Shown piece after piece: positions 17,125 through 23,928 of a stretch of 64,000 nucleotides of DNA; within the stretch, counting starts at the first letter, position 1; every line of letters begins with the position of its first letter. The notes under the pieces were generated by a model. That model did no database searches. It was given only the letters and a program-made list of their open reading frames with translations, and was not told the origin of the DNA. Both the position numbers and the translations under genes were made by a program. The DNA is taken from positions 357,431 through 421,430 of the forward strand of contig NZ_LLEI02000043.1 in the NCBI RefSeq assembly GCF_001399455.2. The letters run 5' to 3'. This stretch comes from Vibrio bivalvicida (lineage in GTDB: Bacteria > Pseudomonadota > Gammaproteobacteria > Enterobacterales > Vibrionaceae).

Positions 17125-18420
17125 TTATTGGTAAAGTGGGAAGCGAGCACACAGTGTTTTCACTTCTTTGCGAACGCGCAGTTCTACTTCTGCGTTACCT
17201 TCAGGGTTATCGACTAGCCCATCTAGTACGTCGCCAATCCAATTACCGATGAGTTTGAATTCTTCAGCGCCAAAGCCGCGGCTTGTACCCGCAGGCGTAC
17301 CCAAACGGATGCCCGATGTAATCATAGGCTTCTCTGAATCGAATGGGATGCCATTTTTGTTACATGTGATCCCTGCACGCTCTAATGCTTCTTCAGCTTT
17401 GTTACCTTTCAAGCCCTTAGGACGAAGGTCAACCAACATTAGGTGTGTATCTGTTCCGCCAGTCACAATGTCACAACCGCGAGTTTGCAACACTTCAGCC
17501 AGAACTTTTGCGTTGTTGATCACTGAATCGATATAAGTTGAAAATTCAGGACCTAACGCCTCGCCGAATGCAACTGCTTTTGCTGCGATAACGTGCATTA
17601 GAGGACCACCTTGAAGGCCTGGGAAGACTGCCGAGTTTATCTTCTTAATGATGTCTTCATGGTTGGTCAAAATCATACCGCCACGAGGGCCGCGCAGTGT
17701 TTTGTGCGTTGTGGTTGTTACAACATGCGCATGTGGGATTGGGCTAGGGTGTGCACCTGTCGCGATTAGGCCAGCAATGTGCGCCATATCAACCATTAGG
17801 ATTGCATCAACTTCATCCGCGATTTCACGGAACTTAGCGAAATCGATAGTACGAGGAATTGCACTACCACCTGCGATGATCATTTTTGGCTTATGCTCAA
17901 CAGCAAGCGCGCGAACATCTTCGTAGTTGATTTCCAGAGTTTCACGGTCAACGCCATATTGAACGGCATTGAACCATTTACCCGATAGTGCAGGGCGCGC
18001 GCCGTGAGTAAGGTGACCACCCGCATCGAGAGACATACCTAAGATAGTATCACCAGGTTGAAGTAGAGCCAGTTTAACAGCGCCGTTTGCTTGTGCGCCT
18101 GAGTGTGGCTGAACGTTTACGTATTCACATTTAAACAGTTGCTTAGCGCGTTCGATAGCAATCGCTTCAACTGTATCTACGTGTTCACAACCACCGTAGT
18201 AGCGGCGGCCTGGGTAGCCTTCTGCGTACTTGTTGGTTAGGCAAGTGCCTTGAGCTTGCATTACCGCTTTAGAGACAATGTTTTCTGAAGCGATAAGTTC
18301 AATTTGTTCGTTTTGACGCGTGAATTCAGCTTGGATTCCAGCGAAGACAGCATCGTCAGTAGCAGCAAGGTTAGTAGAGAAAAAGTTCTCTAGGCTGTGA
18401 TTTTGAAACGGTTTGTTCAT
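17125..18420 (-). CDS. glyA: Serine hydroxymethyltransferase (second-chromosome type)
   Basis: This 431-residue PLP enzyme interconverts serine and glycine with tetrahydrofolate. It shows the ELIASENIVSKAV segment, NKYAEGYPGRRYYGGC, VQPHSGAQANGAV, and the PLP lysine at about residue 240 in VVTTTTHKTLRGPRGG. ATG 18420 is chosen because homology starts at MNKPFQNH and an AAGG precedes it; the frame is open back to 18582, but the extra residues do not look like SHMT. Linkage to gcvH and gcvP suggests a copy used with glycine breakdown rather than the housekeeping enzyme. The leader upstream is unusually long, with an operator shared with gcvT. Confidence 0.95.
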   Translation of the reverse strand: MNKPFQNHSLENFFSTNLAATDDAVFAGIQAEFTRQNEQIELIASENIVSKAVMQAQGTCLTNKYAEGYPGRRYYGGCEHVDTVEAIAIERAKQLFKCEYVNVQPHSGAQANGAVKLALLQPGDTILGMSLDAGGHLTHGARPALSGKWFNAVQYGVDRETLEINYEDVRALAVEHKPKMIIAGGSAIPRTIDFAKFREIADEVDAILMVDMAHIAGLIATGAHPSPIPHAHVVTTTTHKTLRGPRGGMILTNHEDIIKKINSAVFPGLQGGPLMHVIAAKAVAFGEALGPEFSTYIDSVINNAKVLAEVLQTRGCDIVTGGTDTHLMLVDLRPKGLKGNKAEEALERAGITCNKNGIPFDSEKPMITSGIRLGTPAGTSRGFGAEEFKLIGNWIGDVLDGLVDNPEGNAEVELRVRKEVKTLCARFPLYQ

Positions 18421-18619
18421 GGTAGATGACCTTCCATTCATGCCAACGAGATTCTTATGTTGTTCATTATTCTCGTCAGTTCTACTTCTATTACTACTCT
18501 TCTCTATGTAAGAGCAGGGTGAATTTCTAACCCCAAAATGGTGGGGGAAACCGAAACTGAGTGTTAAAACAGTCATACACAAAGTTCGGAAATAACATCT
18601 CTACAACTAACAAGTTGGT

Positions 18620-18648
18620 AACATAGCGGTTGTGACAAGAACAATCAA
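18620..18648 (-). promoter_or_regulatory. Candidate glyA promoter
   Basis: On the minus strand TTGATT (plus 18643-18648) and TATGTT (plus 18620-18625) are spaced by 17 bases. The shared operator lies just upstream, centred near -58 relative to the predicted start, a position more usual for an activator than a repressor. Confidence 0.45.
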
Positions 18649-18655
18649 CCAAAAA

Positions 18656-18678
18656 TTTCCTATTGGAAACAAGGTTTC
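18656..18678. promoter_or_regulatory. Operator shared with gcvT, glyA side
   Basis: The 18 bases TATTGGAAACAAGGTTTC (18661-18678) recur exactly at 19618-19635 in front of gcvT. The core is a dyad, GGAAAC-AAG-GTTTC, and an extra half-site TTTCC (18656-18660) lies to its left. It is the probable binding site of the XRE-cupin regulator encoded between the two copies. Confidence 0.75.
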
Positions 18679-18790
18679 TGATTTTGTTAACAAGAGCACG
18701 GTTTATTTCTTGTTCGACGCTTTCTTCCACTATCTGCTTCGTGCACAATGAAAATGAAACAGGAAGTCGCAGTAATTAGTAGAGGGAAGC

Positions 18791-19414
18791 ATGCCCGAAG
18801 ATATCTATGATGAGTATCCATCTTTGACTCTTGCAAAAGAGTCGGTGGATGAGAATATTGAGCCGTTAAAGCTAGGGCAACGAATTAAAGATATTCGTGG
18901 CAAGCTCGGGATTACTTTAGAAGAAGCAAGCCAACGAACCGGATTAGCGCGTTCTACTTTAAGCAAGATTGAGAACGAGCAGATTTCTCCAACCTTTCAA
19001 GCTATGCAAAAACTAGCGCTGGGTTTACAGATAGATATGCCTCAACTCTTTGAACCACCAAGAAAAAAGGTGGCGACGGGGCGTCGTGATATCACTAAAG
19101 CAAACCAAGGAAAACCTCACCCCACTCCGACCTATGAGCATGAGCTTTTGGCTACTCAGCTATCTAATAAAAAGATGATGCCATTTAAGAGCCGAGTTCA
19201 CGCACGTAGCTTCGATGAGTATGGGGATTGGGTAAGGCATGATGGCGAAGAGTTTTTGCTTATCATATCCGGCTCAGTGATGTTTTACTCTGAGTTCTAT
19301 GAACCCGTCGAAATGAATGAAGGCGATAGCGTTTATTATGATGCGAATATGGGTCATATGTTGATATCGACCAGTGAGCAAGATGCACACATTCTTTGGG
19401 TGACTGCGAAATAA
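18791..19414 (+). CDS. XRE-family regulator with C-terminal cupin domain
   Basis: This 207-residue protein has an N-terminal helix-turn-helix (LGQRIKDIRGKLGITLEEAS, then RTGLARSTLSKIENEQISP, residues about 29-66) and a C-terminal cupin domain (about 135-205, HDGEEFLLIISGSVMFYSE and EGDSVYYDANMGHM). Cupin domains in this class bind a small effector, and the location between glyA-gcvH-gcvP and gcvT points to glycine or a related metabolite as the signal; that is inference. The same 18-bp dyad occurs upstream of glyA and of gcvT, one on each side of this gene. It is followed by its own terminator, so gcvT needs a separate promoter. Confidence 0.85.
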   Translation: MPEDIYDEYPSLTLAKESVDENIEPLKLGQRIKDIRGKLGITLEEASQRTGLARSTLSKIENEQISPTFQAMQKLALGLQIDMPQLFEPPRKKVATGRRDITKANQGKPHPTPTYEHELLATQLSNKKMMPFKSRVHARSFDEYGDWVRHDGEEFLLIISGSVMFYSEFYEPVEMNEGDSVYYDANMGHMLISTSEQDAHILWVTAK

Positions 19415-19484
19415 TGTAAATTCGATGTGAATTTCTTATAGTGAATGCAACCGTTTGCTTTTGTTTTGTTTGAGTATGCTTAAG

Positions 19485-19525
19485 CGCCATTTTGGATAGT
19501 CTATGTCCGAAATGGCGTTTTTGTT
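19485..19525 (+). terminator. Rho-independent terminator
   Basis: CGCCATTTTGGA (19485-19496) pairs with TCCGAAATGGCG (19506-19517) through one G-T pair, followed by a T-rich run. It ends the XRE-cupin regulator transcript and isolates gcvT. Confidence 0.85.
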
Positions 19526-19614
19526 TTTTCCTGTTTGTTGTGAATATGATGTTAAATGTCACATTTTGAATGCTCATCGTTAGGTTAAGAGTGCAAAAAA
19601 TCCTCACTCGTGTT

Positions 19615-19649
19615 TATTATTGGAAACAAGGTTTCCTCGAACGGAAAAC
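19615..19649 (+). promoter_or_regulatory. gcvT promoter -10 region with shared operator
   Basis: A TATTAT at 19615-19620 could be a -10 element. It is directly followed by the 15-bp dyad GGAAACAAGGTTTCC (19622-19636), part of the 18-bp element shared with glyA, and by another half-site GGAAAAC at 19643-19649. A protein bound here would cover the transcription start, which suggests repression of gcvT. Confidence 0.6.
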
Positions 19650-19673
19650 GAACCTGATTAAATGGAGACAACA

Positions 19674-20792
19674 ATGACTCAAGATTTACTAAAAACCCCT
19701 CTACACGCGCTGCACGTTGAAGCTGGTGCGAAGATGGTTCCTTTCGCTGGCTACGATATGCCTGTTCAATACAAGCTTGGTGTTAAGAAAGAACATCTAC
19801 ATACACGAGATGCGGCAGGCTTGTTTGATGTTTCGCACATGGGGCAATTGCGTTTACACGGTGAGGGCGCAGCAGCATTCCTTGAGTCATTAGTTCCTGT
19901 AGACATTGTTGATTTGCCACAAGGTAACCAGCGCTATGCTTTCTTTACCAATGAGCAAGGCGGGATTATGGATGACTTAATGGTGGCTAATTTGGGCGAC
20001 CACCTATTTGTTGTTGTCAATGCTGCATGTAAAGAGCAAGACATCAATCATCTAGAAGCGCACTTGCCATCAGGTGTCGAGCTAGAGATTATAGATGACC
20101 GTGCATTATTAGCACTTCAAGGCCCTAAAGCGGTAGATGTACTTAAGCGTTTCAATGCTGAAGTGGCTGACATGCTGTTTATGGATGTGATGAAATTAGA
20201 GATCCTAGGTGTTGAGTGTATCGTTAGCCGCAGTGGATACACTGGTGAAGATGGTTACGAGATCTCAGTACCAAATTCACATGCGCAAGAGTTGGCGCAA
20301 AAACTAACTGATGAAGAAGAAGTTGAATGGATTGGTTTAGGCGCTCGTGATTCGCTCCGTCTTGAGTGTGGTTTATGTCTATACGGTCATGATCTCGATA
20401 CGACAACCACTCCTGTTGAAGCAAGCCTTTTGTGGGGGATTCAGAAGATTCGCCGTGCAGGTGGTGAGCGTGAAGGTGGCTTCCCGGGCGCGGACATCAT
20501 TCTTAAGCAGATTGAAACTAAAGACGTTTCACGCAAGCGCGTTGGTCTAGTTGGCCAAACAAAAGCACCAGTACGTGAAGGTGCGGAGCTGTTTGACGCT
20601 GAAGACAACAAAGTTGGCGTAGTAACAAGTGGTACAGCAGGACCGAATGCGGGTAAGCCAGTATCAATGGCGTACGTACGTGCCGACTTAGCGGCGGTTG
20701 GTACAGAACTGTTTGCTGACGTGCGTGGTAAAAAACTACCTATGACTATTGAAAAAATGCCATTTGTTCCACAGCGTTATTACCGTGGCTAA
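19674..20792 (+). CDS. gcvT: Aminomethyltransferase, T-protein
   Basis: This 372-residue T-protein transfers the methylene unit from aminomethyl-GcvH to tetrahydrofolate and releases ammonia. It shows PLHALHVEAGAKMVPFAGYDMPVQY at the start, GLFDVSHMGQ with the catalytic-type Asp region near residue 50, SRSGYTGEDGYEIS near 190 and PVREGAELFD near the end. ATG 19674 is chosen because TGGAG lies six bases before it; ATG 19662 is part of that binding site. It is separate from gcvH and gcvP on the other strand but shares their predicted operator. Confidence 0.96.
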   Translation: MTQDLLKTPLHALHVEAGAKMVPFAGYDMPVQYKLGVKKEHLHTRDAAGLFDVSHMGQLRLHGEGAAAFLESLVPVDIVDLPQGNQRYAFFTNEQGGIMDDLMVANLGDHLFVVVNAACKEQDINHLEAHLPSGVELEIIDDRALLALQGPKAVDVLKRFNAEVADMLFMDVMKLEILGVECIVSRSGYTGEDGYEISVPNSHAQELAQKLTDEEEVEWIGLGARDSLRLECGLCLYGHDLDTTTTPVEASLLWGIQKIRRAGGEREGGFPGADIILKQIETKDVSRKRVGLVGQTKAPVREGAELFDAEDNKVGVVTSGTAGPNAGKPVSMAYVRADLAAVGTELFADVRGKKLPMTIEKMPFVPQRYYRG

Positions 20793-20826
20793 ATATGGTA
20801 TGACATAATATATTTATGTGTGTTAA

Positions 20827-20853
20827 AACCTCTCTCTGGAGAGGTTTTTTTGT
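20827..20853 (+). terminator. Rho-independent terminator after gcvT
   Basis: AACCTCTC (20827-20834) and GAGAGGTT (20839-20846) form a perfect stem with loop TCTG, followed by a T run. Confidence 0.85.
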
Positions 20854-20900
20854 TTGTATAATTCTGTACAATTACATGGATTTGATGAATAGGATTTATT

Positions 20901-21863
20901 ATGAGAAAGATTTCAGTGGTACTTTCTTGCCTTTGGGCAGCGAGTGCTTATAGCTTGGATGTTAACCCATATATAGTTAACGGATCACCTGCCAATGTAA
21001 GTAGCTTTCCTTCGTTCGCTAGTTTGTACTTTAATAATGGAAGCCAATACGGGAACTACTGTGGTGCAACGGTGATTAATTCACAGTATATTCTTACTGC
21101 AGCTCACTGTATTTATCAAGATAACAACCAGAATTTACATACTTGGGTTGTTCCTCAGTTAACAGACCTGTCTCAATACCCAAATGGCAGTTACCAATCT
21201 GCTCGCGCAAAAGAGTTTTATTTCCCTGACGATTATGTTGACTCTACTGCCCAAGGTTTACCAAACGACATAGCAATTATTAAGCTAGAGACACCACTCA
21301 ATATTTCTGATTATCAGTATTTGTTGAATACAACAGAAAACGACACTTATGCCCAGAACAATGGTTCCAACTCATTTAAAGCCATTGGACATGGTTTAAT
21401 TGAGGGCAACGTCTCTTCTAGCGGGGTTTTGTTGGAGACAAGTTTAGAGTTAAAGAATAAGTCTGTATGTGGCACCACTGACAAGCAGCTTTGCTTTGAT
21501 GGTGCGCAAAGTGGTTCTTATAAGAATTCTACCTGTAACGGTGATTCTGGAGGACCTGTTTATACGTGGGACGGTAGTAAGTATGTCCAAATAGGAATAA
21601 CAAGTTACGGACCGACAAAGTGTGGAGACCCAGCACAGCCAGCAACATCAGTTTTTACGGAAACTTATGATTACAATGGTTGGATTAATAGTGTGATTTC
21701 TGGTGGCCAATCACCAAAGTACTATGTTTCAACTGCCACCAACGGTAGCCGTTCATTTGTTGACACTACTGTTCAGACTAGTGCTGGTGGTGGAGGCGGC
21801 GGCTCTCTAGGTTTCGCCTTTCTAACCCTATTAGGTTTTGTTGGTTGGAGACGCAATCAATAA
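20901..21863 (+). CDS. Secreted trypsin-like serine protease with GlyGly-CTERM
   Basis: This 320-residue S1 protease has a signal peptide (residues 1-18), a short pro-segment and the IVNG activation site at residue 25. The triad is His69 (LTAAHC), Asp123 (PNDIAIIKL) and Ser216 (NGDSGGPV). The C-terminus has a run of six glycines, a hydrophobic helix and the basic end GWRRNQ. That is the GlyGly-CTERM pattern, processed by rhombosortase and used in Vibrio for Ves-type proteases exported by type II secretion. It is therefore expected on the cell surface or outside the cell. A paralogue follows 73 bases downstream. Confidence 0.88.
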   Translation: MRKISVVLSCLWAASAYSLDVNPYIVNGSPANVSSFPSFASLYFNNGSQYGNYCGATVINSQYILTAAHCIYQDNNQNLHTWVVPQLTDLSQYPNGSYQSARAKEFYFPDDYVDSTAQGLPNDIAIIKLETPLNISDYQYLLNTTENDTYAQNNGSNSFKAIGHGLIEGNVSSSGVLLETSLELKNKSVCGTTDKQLCFDGAQSGSYKNSTCNGDSGGPVYTWDGSKYVQIGITSYGPTKCGDPAQPATSVFTETYDYNGWINSVISGGQSPKYYVSTATNGSRSFVDTTVQTSAGGGGGGSLGFAFLTLLGFVGWRRNQ

Positions 21864-21887
21864 TATCTCTATGAAATGACGCACTTT

Positions 21888-21927
21888 CTACATCGTAATC
21901 TAAACTTAAAGAGTGATTACGATGTAG
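21888..21927. repeat. 13-bp perfect inverted repeat before the second protease
   Basis: CTACATCGTAATC (21888-21900) and GATTACGATGTAG (21915-21927) are perfect arms around a 14-base loop. The right arm ends in the TAG of the Shine-Dalgarno stretch TAGGAAG (21925-21931) of the next gene, whose ATG is at 21937. No T run follows, so it is not a typical terminator. Confidence 0.8.
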
Positions 21928-21936
21928 GAAGAATGT

Positions 21937-22950
21937 ATGAAAGCGTCAGTTCGGTTACTTTGCTTACTACTGCTTACTAAACTCTGTTATGCCGTTGAAG
22001 TTACACCCTATATTGTCAACGGTAGTGATGCCAACATTGTCAATTACCCCTCATTTGCAAGCCTGTTTTTCCGCAATGGCAATGTCTATAGTTCGTCATC
22101 TTATTGCGGCGCAACGATGATCAATTCGCAATATGTTCTTACCGCTGCGCACTGCATTTACGGTGATGATAATCTGATGCTTAACACCGTTGTTGCACCT
22201 CAGTTAGATGATGAAAGTAATTTTCTCTCTAATCAGCAAGCCAAAGCTTTAGAGTTTTACTACCCAGATACTTATATTGATTCATCAGCAGAGCTTTGGC
22301 CCGATGACATTGCCATCATCAAGTTAGAAACACCGTTGGCAGTCTCCGACTATACCTCACTGATAAACACGACTATTAACAATACTTTTTCAGTCAGTGA
22401 TACCTATAAGGCGATTGGGCACGGCTTAATTGAAGGAAATGTTTCTGGTGGGACTAACTTACTAGAAACGACGCTAACCTACATGACAACCTCAGCTTGC
22501 CAAGCGGAATACGGAAGCAAACTGACCTCAAGCCATCTTTGTTTTAGTGGACCAATTAGCGGTAGTTATCGAAACTCTACCTGTAGTGGCGATTCTGGTG
22601 GGCCAGTGTATTGGTTTAATGGCTCTCAATACATACAAGTTGGGATTACGAGCTTTGGTCCTTCATCATGTGGAGACACGAGTAGTGTGGTAACCTCTGT
22701 TTTTACTGATGTTCACGACTATCAAGCATGGATAGCACGTGTGATTAATGGCCTCGAAATCCCGAAAGCTTATGTCGTCACAACTAATGGTGTAAGGAGC
22801 TTGGTGACTAACTCACCAATTACCACTGTTTCCCCCTCCCCTAGTGGAGACAGTGGAGGGGGCTATAATAACCTGTTGAGCCTTTTCTACCTGCTACTAG
22901 TACTTTTAGTGCGACGTTATTCAATATTCCCCATGCGCATATTCAATTAA
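21937..22950 (+). CDS. Second secreted trypsin-like serine protease
   Basis: This 337-residue paralogue of the preceding protease has a signal peptide (residues 1-19), the IVNG activation site near residue 26 and the triad His72 (LTAAHC), Asp124 (PDDIAIIKL) and Ser220 (SGDSGGPV). The tail has SGGGYNNLLSL, a hydrophobic helix and VRRYS. It resembles a GlyGly-CTERM signal, but the glycine run is short and about ten residues extend past the RR, so sorting may differ. The two genes look like a tandem duplication that has diverged. A strong hairpin touches its ribosome binding site. Confidence 0.85.
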   Translation: MKASVRLLCLLLLTKLCYAVEVTPYIVNGSDANIVNYPSFASLFFRNGNVYSSSSYCGATMINSQYVLTAAHCIYGDDNLMLNTVVAPQLDDESNFLSNQQAKALEFYYPDTYIDSSAELWPDDIAIIKLETPLAVSDYTSLINTTINNTFSVSDTYKAIGHGLIEGNVSGGTNLLETTLTYMTTSACQAEYGSKLTSSHLCFSGPISGSYRNSTCSGDSGGPVYWFNGSQYIQVGITSFGPSSCGDTSSVVTSVFTDVHDYQAWIARVINGLEIPKAYVVTTNGVRSLVTNSPITTVSPSPSGDSGGGYNNLLSLFYLLLVLLVRRYSIFPMRIFN

Positions 22951-23099
22951 GATTATTCTTACAAATGAGAATGCCCTATCAATTCATTGAAATTATGGTG
23001 TGTTTTTGCTGAATAACTCTTGAATGAGTAGATTGCTGTGTTGACTAATTCTTTCTAAACGATAGTTTTAAGTCATCGGTAAGTCGTTTAGGGATCGCC

Positions 23100-23768
23100 A
23101 TGATGAATAATGATATCTACAAAATTACGCTTATTTCTGATGTAACGATGCAGTCAAAACTGCTGAAAGATTCTTTGGAAAAAGGACTCTCACTTCAAGT
23201 AACCATGGTTACATCTGATGCTTTAGAAGAAGTTGAAGAGGGTAGCTCATTACTTGGCAATCTTGTTCTTATCGATTACCACTATCTTGATGAAAGTAAG
23301 TTTGAGGCGTACAACCAAGCGAAAATAGTCAGTCAATACGCAGTCAAAGAAATCGTATTCAATTGCCCAAATGAAGCGCCTTCAAGCCATTTGTTTAAGT
23401 GGCGCAATTTGGTCGGTGTTTTCTATGTTGATGATGAAGTATCCTTGCTGCTCAAGGGGATGGAAAAGATCATGAACGATGAGATGTGGTTATCGCGCAA
23501 AGTTGCTCAAGACTATATCGAACACTTCCGCTGCGCGAATACAGTGACCACGTCTCAAGCCTATGCCAATTTAACCAAACGAGAGAAAGAGATCATGCGC
23601 TTGCTAGGGCATGGAGCATCTAATATTCAAATTGCGGAAGAATTGTTTGTTAGTGAAAATACGGTCAAAACGCACTTGCATAACATCTTTAAGAAAATTA
23701 ACGCTAAAAACCGATTACAAGCACTACTGTGGGCAAACAATAACATTGCGTTGGAAGAGCGGGTTTAA
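23100..23768 (+). CDS. VpsT/CsgD-type LuxR regulator with WLSR motif
   Basis: This 222-residue regulator has a degenerate receiver-like N-terminal domain (about 1-120; the usual phosphorylation residues are not arranged as in a true receiver) and a C-terminal LuxR helix-turn-helix (LTKREKEIMRLLGHGAS and SENTVKTHLHNIFKKI, about 158-206). Between them is WLSR at residues 130-133, which fits the W[F/L/M][T/S]R motif by which VpsT of Vibrio cholerae binds c-di-GMP. It is therefore a candidate c-di-GMP-responsive regulator of matrix or surface genes. It is a single gene with its own terminator. Whether it is an orthologue of VpsT, CpsQ, BrpT or another member cannot be decided here. Confidence 0.8.
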   Translation: MMNNDIYKITLISDVTMQSKLLKDSLEKGLSLQVTMVTSDALEEVEEGSSLLGNLVLIDYHYLDESKFEAYNQAKIVSQYAVKEIVFNCPNEAPSSHLFKWRNLVGVFYVDDEVSLLLKGMEKIMNDEMWLSRKVAQDYIEHFRCANTVTTSQAYANLTKREKEIMRLLGHGASNIQIAEELFVSENTVKTHLHNIFKKINAKNRLQALLWANNNIALEERV

Positions 23769-23795
23769 TCGCGCTAAAAGTTAATTTTCCTTGCC

Positions 23796-23825
23796 AGGCC
23801 AAGCGACAATGCTTGGCCTTTTTTA
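23796..23825 (+). terminator. Rho-independent terminator
   Basis: AGGCCAAGC (23796-23804) and GCTTGGCCT (23811-23819) form a perfect stem with a six-base loop, followed by a T run. It ends the VpsT-like gene. Confidence 0.88.
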
Positions 23826-23928
23826 TTGAAAAATTTCATCTATAAACACAAATTTCCCACCATATTTGGATGGTCTAAAGAGCCTAAACTACGCTTAGTT
23901 GAGTAAGTGTATAACCATTAGGTGTGGA

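Larger units (their letters stand above)
18421..18790. other. Divergent region between glyA and its regulator
   Basis: About 370 bases separate the two starts. On the minus side there is a leader of roughly 190 bases before glyA, including a hairpin with arms ACGAGA and TCTCGT near 18453-18476. I looked for the glycine riboswitch core and did not find it. The operator and the glyA promoter are listed separately. Confidence 0.5.

Noticed and set aside
18421..18480. CTGACGA on the minus strand, similar to part of a hammerhead ribozyme core
   Set aside because: The required stem II and GAAA on the other side are not present; it is a short chance match.
18421..18582. N-terminal extension of 54 residues in the glyA frame
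   Set aside because: SHMT similarity begins at MNKPFQNH with its own ribosome binding site; the extension overlaps the leader.
18421..18790. Possible glycine riboswitch before glyA
   Set aside because: The conserved core elements of the glycine aptamer could not be found on either strand here or before gcvT and gcvP.
19263..19607. 114-codon minus-strand frame
   Set aside because: It covers the end of the XRE-cupin gene and its terminator; no start signal or similarity.
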